From Kiritimatiellia bacterium (GTDB lineage: Bacteria > Verrucomicrobiota > Kiritimatiellia > RFP12 > UBA3636), in assembly GCA_016295275.1 (NCBI GenBank), contig JAEDLN010000089.1, forward strand, positions 1 through 9,151: 9,151 nucleotides of DNA, in the 5' to 3' direction. Every line of letters starts with the position of its first letter. Within the stretch, counting starts at the first letter, position 1. The position numbers and the translations under genes were made by a program. Below are positions 1-6,762 of this stretch, one piece after another. The notes under the pieces were generated by a model. It was not told where the DNA came from and ran no database searches. It saw only the letters and a program-made list of their open reading frames with translations.

Positions 1-1031
1 AACAGGAGCAGGAACATCACAGCGCCCATGATACGACCAAAGTGGATGCCGTAAACGACCATTTTTTCAAAGACGCCCGGCAACGCCACAAACATGAGCC
101 CCGGACCCGACTTCTGCATGACCTCGGGACCATTCCCGAGCGCATATGCGACCGGAATGATCATCAGACCAGCCAACACCGCCACCAACGTATCGAGAAT
201 CTCGATCCGGCGGACCGAACGTTCAATGCTGTTCTCTTTGCGCATGTAGGAACCGTAGGTGATCATGATGCCCATCGCCAACGAAAGGGAATAGAACATC
301 TGCCCCATCGCCCCAATGCAGGTTTTGCATAAGCGAACAAAGTCGAACCGTCCGTCCGCGACAAATTCTTTGAAGTTCGGAAGCAAATAATACTTGAGCC
401 CTTCAAACGAACCGGGCTGCATCAGGCTGAAGGCGCAAATCACAACGGAAAGAATCAGCAAGATCGGCATCATAATCTTGTTTGAGCGCTCGATGCCGTT
501 CTTGACGCCCGAAAAAATCAGCCACATCGAAAACAGAATGAAGAAGGAACCGAAGGCGACAGGTTGCCACGGATGCGTAATAAATGCCGTAAAGAAATCA
601 CCTTGCGAAACGGAAACCATCGTTGCGGCGCCATCGACGACGGCTTCCATCTTCTGATCGAAGACATACGCGAGTATGTACTTGGTGATCCAGCCGCCGA
701 TTACGCAGTAATACGGCACAATGACAACCGGAACCAAGGTGACGATCCAACCCAACAATCCCCAGCTTTTGCGCTCGGAAGAAAACGCCTTCATCGCCGA
801 AAGCTTGGTCCGCCTGCCGATGGCAACCTCCGTCGTCATCAGGGTAAAGCCTAACGTAACGGTCATCAGAACGTAGATGAGCAAGAAAATGCCGCCGCCA
901 TACTGAGCGGCCAAATACGGAAAACGCCAAATGTTTCCGAGACCGATGGCAGAGGCCGCTGCGGCAATGATAAAGGCAAACTGACCCGACCAGGAAGGCC
1001 GGTTGCTTTTTTGTGGGGATGATTGGTTCAT
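1..1031 (-). CDS. Sodium-dependent NSS/SNF-family transporter, C-terminus cut off by window edge
   Basis: Translating the minus strand from the ATG at 1031 gives 343 open codons that run off the left edge. The protein is an inner-membrane secondary transporter of the neurotransmitter:sodium symporter (LeuT-fold) family, which couples Na+ entry to amino-acid or amine uptake. The family signature is clear. TM1 carries GLGNIWRFPYL at residues 30-40, followed by GGG at 45-47. TM6 carries the GQMFYSLSLAMGIMITYGSY block at about 253-272. Hydrophobic segments are visible near 17-36, 48-70, 91-121, 157-174, 188-203, 248-272 and 291-306. The window ends in what should be TM8, so the last third and any TM8 sodium-site residues are not visible. 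The substrate cannot be told from this sequence. No convincing Shine-Dalgarno site precedes the ATG. The gene starts 81 bp downstream of the small membrane protein and may be read with it. Confidence 0.95.
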   Translation of the reverse strand, partial: MNQSSPQKSNRPSWSGQFAFIIAAAASAIGLGNIWRFPYLAAQYGGGIFLLIYVLMTVTLGFTLMTTEVAIGRRTKLSAMKAFSSERKSWGLLGWIVTLVPVVIVPYYCVIGGWITKYILAYVFDQKMEAVVDGAATMVSVSQGDFFTAFITHPWQPVAFGSFFILFSMWLIFSGVKNGIERSNKIMMPILLILSVVICAFSLMQPGSFEGLKYYLLPNFKEFVADGRFDFVRLCKTCIGAMGQMFYSLSLAMGIMITYGSYMRKENSIERSVRRIEILDTLVAVLAGLMIIPVAYALGNGPEVMQKSGPGLMFVALPGVFEKMVVYGIHFGRIMGAVMFLLL

Positions 1032-1112
1032 GGATGATAAGCTAAACGTGAATGGAACGGGCAATCCAAGAATGCCGCAACGCAAAAAAGCGATTCGGGC
1101 AAATAGCGCACC

Positions 1113-1403
1113 TTACGATTTTGACGGCGACGAGACATTTCCGGGAACGCGATTTCTATACAGATAGTAAAGGAAGAGATCGATTCCGACAATCAAAAAA
1201 TTCAGGACATAAAGCCAAACACGCCAATCGATGGGACCCGGCAATGTGCATTTGTACAAAACACCGGACGTGTACCCGATCAAAATGAGCGTCATGAACA
1301 GCGGACTCTTTCCGGCAACCACCTTCGTGTGAATCGCCTTGATGATAGAGAATGGCCAGCTTGCCGCAAAGCAAACCAACATCACAACTTCGAAAATAGG
1401 CAT
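1113..1403 (-). CDS. Small three-helix membrane protein, PQ-loop/SemiSWEET-like appearance
   Basis: This is a 96-aa hydrophobic protein with three predicted helices at about residues 3-22, 36-52 and 61-82. Between helices 1 and 2 lies SWPFSIIKAIHTKVVAGKS (residues 15-33). This has a Trp-Pro followed by a basic and small-residue loop ending in GKS, similar in layout to the PQ-loop of three-helix SemiSWEET-type carriers. Similar small proteins of unknown role occur in gut anaerobes as far as I recall. I chose the ATG at 1403 because the open frame extends upstream only through a segment (to 1514) that covers the 30-bp palindrome and overlaps the end of purL, and which does not read like protein. 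No clear Shine-Dalgarno site is present. A transport function is a guess; the membrane location is well supported. It lies 100 bp after purL on the same strand. Confidence 0.7.
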   Translation of the reverse strand: MPIFEVVMLVCFAASWPFSIIKAIHTKVVAGKSPLFMTLILIGYTSGVLYKCTLPGPIDWRVWLYVLNFLIVGIDLFLYYLYRNRVPGNVSSPSKS

Positions 1404-1453
1404 GATGAAAGAAACAATTGAATCTCGATAGATATGATAAAACAAATGCCTCT

Positions 1454-1483
1454 CCCCACAGACTAGACGTCTCGTCTGTGGGG
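1454..1483 (-). terminator. 30-bp near-perfect palindrome between purL and the next gene
   Basis: The arms CCCCACAGAC (1454-1463) and GTCTGTGGGG (1474-1483) are exact inverse complements. The centre holds a second palindrome, AGACGTCT (1465-1472), with one mismatched pair between the two. The resulting stem is long and GC-rich and sits 20 bp after the purL stop. On the purL strand the hairpin is followed by AGAGGCATTTGTTTT, not an immediate T-run, so it is a poor intrinsic terminator. It may instead be an attenuating hairpin, an mRNA-end stabiliser or a copy of a dispersed palindromic repeat. Confidence 0.5.
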
Positions 1484-1503
1484 AAAAGCGGAAAAGAAAC
1501 GGC

Positions 1504-4500
1504 TTAGTCGACAAATGCGCGGGCGTTGCGGAACATCCGCATCCAAGGCCCCGCTTCGCCGGCGAACTTGTCGTCCGGACGATACGAAAGCTGCACCGAA
1601 CGGAAACCGCGCTCGGGATGCGGCATCATGATGGTGACGCGCCCGTCCAGCGTCGTGAAGCCCGTCAGACCGCCATCCGAACCATTCGGATTGAATGGAT
1701 AGGCTTCCGTCGGTTTGCCGAAGTTGTCGACATAGCGCAACGAGGTCCGGAACGACTGGATGACGCGCGAGCGCGCCTCCTCCGTTTCAAACCGCGCAAA
1801 CCCCTCTCCGTGCGCAACCGCAATCGGAAGCCGCGAACCGACCATCCCCGTCAGGAAAATAGAGGGCGATTTCAAAACTTCGACCGTCACTTGACGCGCT
1901 TCGAACTGCATCGACCGATTGTGGATGAAATGCGGCCAATCCGATGCGCCCGGAATGATCGATTTGAGCTGGGATACCATCTGGCACCCATTGCAGACAC
2001 CCAAGGTGAAGGTCGTGGGGCGATGGAAGAATTTCGCGAATTCATCGCACAACTCGCTATTGTAGAGAATCGTCCGAGCCCAACCGGAACCCGCACCGAG
2101 AACATCGCCGTAGGAGAAGCCGCCACAGGCAACCATGCCGGAGAAATCGTCCAAACGGACACGCTTTTCGAGCAAATCGGTCGTGTGGACGTCAATGGCG
2201 TCGAATCCGGCCAACGAGAAGGCCGCCGCCATTTCCAGATGACCGTTTACGCCCTCCTCTCGAAGAATGGCAATCTTCGGCTTGACGTTTCCGTTGGAGA
2301 GATTCGGAAGCGCGTCCGGATCGAAATCGACCCGGAAATTTTGCCCCGGATCCTTTTCCGCAGACGCCACCTCGCGCTCCTGGGCGGCACAAGCGGGATT
2401 GTCGCGATGCGCACGCATTTGAACCGAATTCTCGCTCCAAACCGAGCGGAGACGGGTAAGCGGAAGCTTCATCTTCAAATCGCCGCCAAATGTCGCACTC
2501 AAAGAGGACGAATTCGGGTTTGCGCTGCCGACGACCTCGGCCTTGATGCCTGCGTCCGCAAACGCCTTGCACACGGCTTGGGCATCCGCCGTCTCCACTT
2601 GAACGACCATGCCCGGCTCTTCCGAAAAGAGCGTTGCCAGAATATCCATCGAATTGTCATTGGGCGGGAAAACCAAATCGACGCCACATCCGCCGGACAT
2701 CGCCATCTCCGCAACCGCAACCGCGATGCCGCCGTCCGAACGGTCATGAGCCGCCAGAATCTTGCCGCCTTTCAGCAACGCCTGGAAAACCCCGTAAAAG
2801 GCGCGCAACGTCTCCGGCGCATCCATATCCGCCGTTTCATCGCCCAACTGTCCGTAGCATTGCGCAAAAATCGAACCGCCGAGACGATGCTTGCCTGCCG
2901 CCAAATCAATCAATACGAGCGAGGTGCCTTGTTTGCGCTTGAGATCGGGCGTGCGCGCAAGCCGAACATCAGGCACCGGACCAAATGCCGAAATGACACA
3001 CGAGACCGGCGAAAGCTGATGATGCTCCTCACCCGTGACAGAATCGTTCCAGACGGTCGACATCGAACACGAATCCTTGCCGACCGGAATCGCAAGTCCC
3101 GCCTTCGGACAGAAATGCATCGCAACGGCTTCGACCGTATCGAATAGGGCCGCATCCTGCCCCGCTTCGCCGCAAGCCGCCATCCAGTTCGCAGAAAGCT
3201 TGATCTGCTCCAGCGTCGGCACACCGGCGGGAGCCAGATTGAGAATGGCCTCTGTTACCGCCAAACGCCCCGATGCGGGTGGATTGGAAATGGCAACCGG
3301 AGGACGCTCCCCGCACGACATGGCAGCCCCGGTGTAATCCGTATAGCCCGTCGTTACAATCGCTTGATCCGCCACCGGCAACTGATACGGACCGCACATC
3401 TGGTCGCGGTGGACCATGCCCGTAATCGTACGATCGGTAATCGTAATGAGGAAGGTCTTGTCCGCAACCGTCGGATGCGACAGCACACGCAACAATGCTT
3501 CATCCGGCGTGGGCTGGATTTCCTTCGCAACGGAAGAGACGGCCGCCGCCAAATCCCCGCCCGCCGGATCGCCTTCCGAAATGCGAGTCGATTCGGCCGT
3601 TGGCGAACCTTCCGTTTGCCCCGCAACGCCCGACACGGACGCGTAGCGGCTCGCAAACTTCAACGGCTCCATTGCAACCGATTCATGCTTGACGTCGCGA
3701 TGCATCCGGGGCGGTTTCCCCAAAAGCGTCGAAATCTCCATGTCAATCGGACGATTTCCAAAAACGGAATCCTCCAGCACAAGCCTGTGGTCATCCGTTG
3801 CCACACCGATAAACGCAACCGGACAACGCTCGCGGTCGCACAGCTTCTGGAACAATTCGCGATCCTCCGGACGAATCGCCAGCACGTAACGCTCCTGCGC
3901 TTCGCAACACCAAATCTCCATCGGAGACATCGACGGTTCTTCATTGTGGACATCGCGCAGATTGAAACGCCCGCCCGTCTTCTCCACCAACTCGGGACAG
4001 CCGTTCGAAAGACCGCCCGCACCAATGTCGTGAATGGATAGAATCGGATTCTTTTCTCCGCCCATCGCAACGCAGGCGTCAATCACCTCCTGGCAACGGC
4101 GCTGCATTTCCGCATTGCCGCGCTGAACCGAATTGAAATCCAACTCCGCGTCATTCGAGCCGAGTACCAGCGAAGAGGCCGCGCCGCCACCCAAACCGAT
4201 GCGCATGGCCGGACCGCCCAACTGCACAATCAGAGCACCGACCGGAATCTCTTTCTTCAAGGTCATCGAACGGCGAATGTTGCCCATGCCGCCCGCCAAC
4301 ATGATCGGTTTGTCGTATCCCCAATAACGACCGCCCGCCATCGCTTCGAAGGAACGGAAAAAGCCACACAGCTGCGGACGCCCGAACTCGTTGCCGAATG
4401 CCGCGCCGCCAATCGGTCCGTCCGTCATGATCTGCAAGGGAGTCGCCAGACGCGCAGGCGCGGAAACCTCCTTCTCCCACGGCAACAAATAGCCGGGAAT

Positions 4501-5514
4501 GCGCAAATTCGAAACCATGAAACCGCAAATGCCGGCCTTCGTGCGAGAGCCAATGCCCGTTGCCGCTTCATCGCGGATCTCGCCGCCGACCCCCGTCGCC
4601 GCACCCGGATAAGGCGAAATCGCCGTCGGATGATTGTGCGTTTCCACTTTCATCAGGATGTCGACCTGATCCTTCGTAAACGCATAGCGATGCGTTTCCG
4701 GATCGCACGCAAACGCTTGGTTCTCAAAACCCTCCACAACACCGGAATTGTCCGAATAGGCGACCAATGTGTGATCGGGCGTGACCGCATGCGTGTGCTT
4801 GATCATCTTGAAGAGAGACTGCTCCTTCTCTTCCCCGTCAATCGTCCACGATGCACCGAAAATCTTGTGACGGCAATGCTCGGAATTCACCTGACCGAAC
4901 ATTACGATCTCCGTATCGGTCGGATTCTTCCCCGCCTTCCGCGAACACTCGGTCAAATAGTCGATTTCATCCGGATACAGAGCAAGCCCCATCTCGATAT
5001 TGGCACGCTCCAAGGCGGCACGCCCCTCCGAAAGAACATCGTACTCCTTGCCCGGCTTCGGAACCCCTTCCGCAAACAAATCGCTCAAATCCGTGTAAAC
5101 GCCTTCCGTCATCCGATCGTGGAACAAACCCGCAGCCGGCGCCAAATCGGAAATCGTCAACGCCTTCCCTTTTCGAATGACCTGAAAGCGAATCGCACGC
5201 TCGACCCGAATGACCGCATCGCCCAATCCGCAAGACCGGAAAATGTCCGTGGCCTTCGAAGACCACGGCGAAATCGTCCCCTTTCGCGGCGCAATGAAAA
5301 CAAATCCGTCTTGGCGACTCTGCGCACGCCCGACCGCCCCCAGCAACTCGGATGCCCGCAGAATCTGCTCGTCGCTCAGCCTGCCGCGCGTGTCCAGCAA
5401 ATAAATCCAAGTCGCACCGACTTGGACCGCATCGCCAAGCTCCTTCGACAATTCTTTTTCAAGCTGATTCTGCCGAAATTCAGGATAGGCATCGGTTCCG
5501 GAAAGAGAAAACAT
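1504..5514 (-). CDS. purL: Phosphoribosylformylglycinamidine synthase, large single-chain type (FGAM synthase)
   Basis: This cytoplasmic enzyme performs the fourth step of de novo purine synthesis: FGAR + glutamine + ATP gives FGAM + glutamate + ADP + Pi. It is 1336 aa, about 40 longer than the roughly 1295-aa enterobacterial enzyme, and contains all domains of the large type in one chain. The order is a PurS-like N-terminus, a linker with the SEHCRHKIF motif (211-219), a first synthetase half with VETHNHPTAISPYPGAATG (from about 290) and GGPAMRIGLGGGAASS (about 433-448), and a second half with RDQMCGPYQLP and IPVGKDSCSMS (about 809-819). A class I glutaminase follows from about 1079, with nucleophile Cys1174 in GVCNGCQ and His1299/Glu1301 in HPERGF. 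The Cys-to-His spacing of 125 matches the Salmonella enzyme as I remember it (1135/1260). The excess length maps to a low-complexity linker at about 625-665. I chose the ATG at 5514 because TAGAGG lies 5 nt upstream and the product begins MFSLSGTDAYPEF; the frame opens 24 codons earlier. Confidence 0.97.
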   Translation of the reverse strand: MFSLSGTDAYPEFRQNQLEKELSKELGDAVQVGATWIYLLDTRGRLSDEQILRASELLGAVGRAQSRQDGFVFIAPRKGTISPWSSKATDIFRSCGLGDAVIRVERAIRFQVIRKGKALTISDLAPAAGLFHDRMTEGVYTDLSDLFAEGVPKPGKEYDVLSEGRAALERANIEMGLALYPDEIDYLTECSRKAGKNPTDTEIVMFGQVNSEHCRHKIFGASWTIDGEEKEQSLFKMIKHTHAVTPDHTLVAYSDNSGVVEGFENQAFACDPETHRYAFTKDQVDILMKVETHNHPTAISPYPGAATGVGGEIRDEAATGIGSRTKAGICGFMVSNLRIPGYLLPWEKEVSAPARLATPLQIMTDGPIGGAAFGNEFGRPQLCGFFRSFEAMAGGRYWGYDKPIMLAGGMGNIRRSMTLKKEIPVGALIVQLGGPAMRIGLGGGAASSLVLGSNDAELDFNSVQRGNAEMQRRCQEVIDACVAMGGEKNPILSIHDIGAGGLSNGCPELVEKTGGRFNLRDVHNEEPSMSPMEIWCCEAQERYVLAIRPEDRELFQKLCDRERCPVAFIGVATDDHRLVLEDSVFGNRPIDMEISTLLGKPPRMHRDVKHESVAMEPLKFASRYASVSGVAGQTEGSPTAESTRISEGDPAGGDLAAAVSSVAKEIQPTPDEALLRVLSHPTVADKTFLITITDRTITGMVHRDQMCGPYQLPVADQAIVTTGYTDYTGAAMSCGERPPVAISNPPASGRLAVTEAILNLAPAGVPTLEQIKLSANWMAACGEAGQDAALFDTVEAVAMHFCPKAGLAIPVGKDSCSMSTVWNDSVTGEEHHQLSPVSCVISAFGPVPDVRLARTPDLKRKQGTSLVLIDLAAGKHRLGGSIFAQCYGQLGDETADMDAPETLRAFYGVFQALLKGGKILAAHDRSDGGIAVAVAEMAMSGGCGVDLVFPPNDNSMDILATLFSEEPGMVVQVETADAQAVCKAFADAGIKAEVVGSANPNSSSLSATFGGDLKMKLPLTRLRSVWSENSVQMRAHRDNPACAAQEREVASAEKDPGQNFRVDFDPDALPNLSNGNVKPKIAILREEGVNGHLEMAAAFSLAGFDAIDVHTTDLLEKRVRLDDFSGMVACGGFSYGDVLGAGSGWARTILYNSELCDEFAKFFHRPTTFTLGVCNGCQMVSQLKSIIPGASDWPHFIHNRSMQFEARQVTVEVLKSPSIFLTGMVGSRLPIAVAHGEGFARFETEEARSRVIQSFRTSLRYVDNFGKPTEAYPFNPNGSDGGLTGFTTLDGRVTIMMPHPERGFRSVQLSYRPDDKFAGEAGPWMRMFRNARAFVD

Positions 5515-5519
5515 GGGTA

Positions 5520-5525
5520 CCTCTA
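5520..5525 (-). promoter_or_regulatory. Ribosome binding site of purL
   Basis: TAGAGG is followed by a 5-nt spacer (TACCC) and then the ATG at 5514. It is the main sequence support for the shorter purL start over the upstream in-frame ATG at 5586. Confidence 0.5.
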
Positions 5526-5549
5526 AGTTAGGGTGAAAGAATATGCCGA

Positions 5550-5578
5550 ATCCTATCAGAATTTCGCTTTTCGGTAAA
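5550..5578 (-). promoter_or_regulatory. Candidate sigma-70-type promoter for purL
   Basis: On the minus strand TTTACC (5578-5573) and TAGGAT (5555-5550) are separated by exactly 17 nt, each matching four of six bases of the -35 and -10 consensus. The predicted start of transcription is near 5543, leaving a leader of about 30 nt before the purL ATG. That is too short for a riboswitch, and none is apparent. The match is modest and comes from inspection only. Confidence 0.3.
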
Positions 5579-5616
5579 TCTCCCATCCCCCTGGAGTTTA
5601 CCCATTTTTTGGCATG

Positions 5617-5670
5617 GTAGTTTGCAAAAGTAAACGCACCGAATCCGATGTGTTTACTTTTGCAAACTAC
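5617..5670. repeat. Perfect 19-bp inverted repeat upstream of purL
   Basis: Arms GTAGTTTGCAAAAGTAAAC (5617-5635) and GTTTACTTTTGCAAACTAC (5652-5670) are exact inverse complements separated by 16 nt. Neither strand has a T-run directly after the stem, so it is not a standard intrinsic terminator. It lies upstream of the candidate purL promoter and downstream of the RHS-operon terminator. Each arm holds GTTTGC....GTAAAC, itself an imperfect dyad, so two divergently placed operator sites are possible. A small palindromic repeat element is the alternative. It does not match the E. coli PurR or B. subtilis PurR box consensus that I know. Confidence 0.75.
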
Positions 5671-5717
5671 GTCTCCGTAGAAAAATCACTATGTTTCTTT
5701 GCCGCCTCTATAGTGCC

Positions 5718-5753
5718 AAAAAAAACGAACTTGGATTCCTTCAAAAGAATCCA
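5718..5753 (-). terminator. Terminator-like hairpin at the end of the RHS gene cluster
   Basis: On the minus strand TGGATTC (5753-5747) pairs with GAATCCA (5738-5732) across an 8-nt loop. After a short gap come eight T residues (5725-5718). The stem overlaps the stop codon of the 56-aa protein. The stem is only 7 bp and the T-run is displaced by about 6 nt, so strength is uncertain, but the position at the end of the cluster fits. Confidence 0.5.
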
Positions 5754-5911
5754 TAAAAGCCCGACAGTATGATCAATCCGCAGACAGGGTACAAAAAGTG
5801 ATAAAAGCCAGAGCCATGGTTACAGGGGTGGCGAAGCATAATTTCGCCGCAGATTAGCAGTACGATAATCACCGATGGCCATAGAGAAAACCATCCTAAA
5901 AGCTTTCTCAT
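5741..5911 (-). CDS. 56-aa two-helix membrane protein of unknown function
   Basis: Reading the minus strand from the ATG at 5911 gives 56 codons and a TGA at 5743-5741. The product begins MRKLLGWFSLWPSVIIVLLI and ends in GLIILSGFYGFF. It has two hydrophobic helices, about residues 4-25 and 38-56, joined by a short polar stretch with RHPCNHGSG and a Cys at 30. A further Cys at 44 lies inside the second helix. The start is strongly supported by AAGGAGGAG placed 5 nt upstream, the best ribosome-binding site in the window. It begins 61 bp after the second immunity candidate on the same strand and its stop lies within a terminator-like hairpin, so it looks like the last gene of the RHS cluster. 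I do not recognise a family. It could be an accessory immunity factor, a small membrane protein unrelated to RHS, or a fragment of a larger gene. Confidence 0.65.
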   Translation of the reverse strand: MRKLLGWFSLWPSVIIVLLICGEIMLRHPCNHGSGFYHFLYPVCGLIILSGFYGFF

Positions 5912-5916
5912 TTTTT

Positions 5917-5925
5917 CTCCTCCTT
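5917..5925 (-). promoter_or_regulatory. Strong Shine-Dalgarno site for the 56-aa membrane protein
   Basis: AAGGAGGAG is followed by AAAAA and then the ATG at 5911. It is close to an ideal complement of the 16S 3' end and contrasts with the weak sites elsewhere in the window. It is the main reason for calling this very short gene. Confidence 0.65.
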
Positions 5926-5972
5926 ATCTTATTCTCCTCGTTTAGACAATCCGTTTTTCCGCTTATAGATGG

Positions 5973-6323
5973 TTACTTCTGTAATCGATTCACAACATTT
6001 GTCATGTCTTTCGTCCACCAAACGGCATTAAAACCAGATGCATCATTCTCCAAACTCACATATATTTTATATTGTCCGCCGGGATAATATTTTTCGTGGG
6101 TTTCTTGTTCGTCCACAGGGTAGAGGACAATCCCCTTGGGAAGATTCACTTTATGATTGCTTACATCAAACGCAACATCGTCAATTGCGACAAGAAATAA
6201 TTTGTCAGGTTCGTAATTAATCCACAGCCAATACCAGTGCGCCCATTTTACGTAGAATATGATCATCGCACAGACAATGACAACCAATACGCCATATCGA
6301 AATACCAAAATTCCTTTATGCAT
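5973..6323 (-). CDS. Candidate immunity protein for the orphan RHS toxin, single N-terminal membrane anchor
   Basis: This is a 116-aa protein with an N-terminal hydrophobic helix (about residues 7-25, preceded by Lys and Arg), then an aromatic stretch WAHWYWLWI, then a soluble domain of about 80 residues rich in beta-type sequence (LFLVAIDDVAF, KGIVLYPVDE, QYKIYVSLEND). No lipobox is seen, so it is probably an anchored protein with its domain outside the cytoplasm. I chose the ATG at 6323 because GAGGA (6334-6330) is 6 nt upstream; an ATG two codons earlier abuts that site too closely. It starts 43 bp after the end of the orphan toxin reading frame. That position and the unfamiliar, small, secretable sequence are typical of cognate immunity genes. 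I do not recognise the family, so the immunity role rests on context. Confidence 0.7.
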   Translation of the reverse strand: MHKGILVFRYGVLVVIVCAMIIFYVKWAHWYWLWINYEPDKLFLVAIDDVAFDVSNHKVNLPKGIVLYPVDEQETHEKYYPGGQYKIYVSLENDASGFNAVWWTKDMTNVVNRLQK

Positions 6324-6366
6324 AATCATTCCTCGGTTATCCAATTTCTTTGTTTTGCAAAGCGGC

Positions 6367-6762
6367 TTAAAGCTGCTTTGACTTGTGATGGAGTAGGAAG
6401 CCAACATGAAACATGAGCAAGCGAAGCCATTGCCATTGCCTGTTGCTTTCTGCACGCTCACACGATTTGTCTTTACCCACCCTGACTGCTGCAGATCCTA
6501 TAACACTAAATGTGAAAGTCATGCAGTTGTTATTGATTGTCCAATCAGACCTCATATAGCGCATTTTGTATTCAGGGGATCCGGGGCGCTTATTATATTT
6601 TGCCAACACATCTTCCGGAAGGTATTTAAGTCCCGAAGCAAATTTCTCATTGAGTACTTTCGTTACCATTTTGTCAACCAAAGGGCACACAGAAAAACGA
6701 TAACGAGTATAGGAATTCGACCCTTCAAGACCGTTGCCTTTGATTAGTATATTGTATATTGG
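6367..6762 (-). pseudogene. Displaced C-terminal half of the orphan RHS toxin domain, out of frame with its N-terminal part
   Basis: This frame continues the orphan RHS protein if one base is dropped from the C4 run at 6764-6761. HSGP then joins IYNILIKGNGLEGSNSY, giving a 348-aa composite from the ATG at 7414. The open frame itself extends back to 6828 but has no convincing start there. The segment of 131 residues includes YRFSVCPLVDKMVTKVL, LPEDVLAKYNKRPGSPEY and YKMRYMRSDWTINNNCMTFT. The NNCMTF Cys (composite residue 297) together with His185 upstream suggests a permuted papain-like or NlpC/P60-like hydrolase, in which His precedes Cys. The end, after about 6460, is rich in Trp, His and Leu and less family-like. 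The split could be a real inactivating mutation, programmed frameshifting or a sequencing error. Confidence 0.6.

Noticed and set aside
598..930. 110-aa minus-strand open frame
   Set aside because: It is a shifted frame within the NSS transporter, whose true frame shows unmistakable family motifs across this region.
1618..3147. 509-aa plus-strand open frame
   Set aside because: It lies entirely antisense to purL. Its sequence is Arg/His-rich with no domain-like blocks, as expected for a shadow of a GC-rich gene. The same applies to the long plus frames at 3364-4041 and 4630-5526.
5515..5670. Purine riboswitch or classical PurR box in the purL leader
   Set aside because: The leader after the candidate start of transcription is about 30 nt, with no aptamer-like folding. 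The inverted repeat does not fit the E. coli or B. subtilis PurR operator consensus.
5875..6087. 70-aa plus-strand frame starting with a signal-peptide-like hydrophobic stretch
   Set aside because: It overlaps both the 56-aa membrane gene and the second immunity candidate in antisense. It has no ribosome-binding site, and its hydrophobicity comes from the T-rich complement of the ribosome-binding-site region.
6324..6461. Upstream extension of the second immunity frame to 6461
   Set aside because: The frame stays open, but the extension overlaps the orphan toxin end and has no ribosome-binding site. The GAGGA site selects the ATG at 6323.
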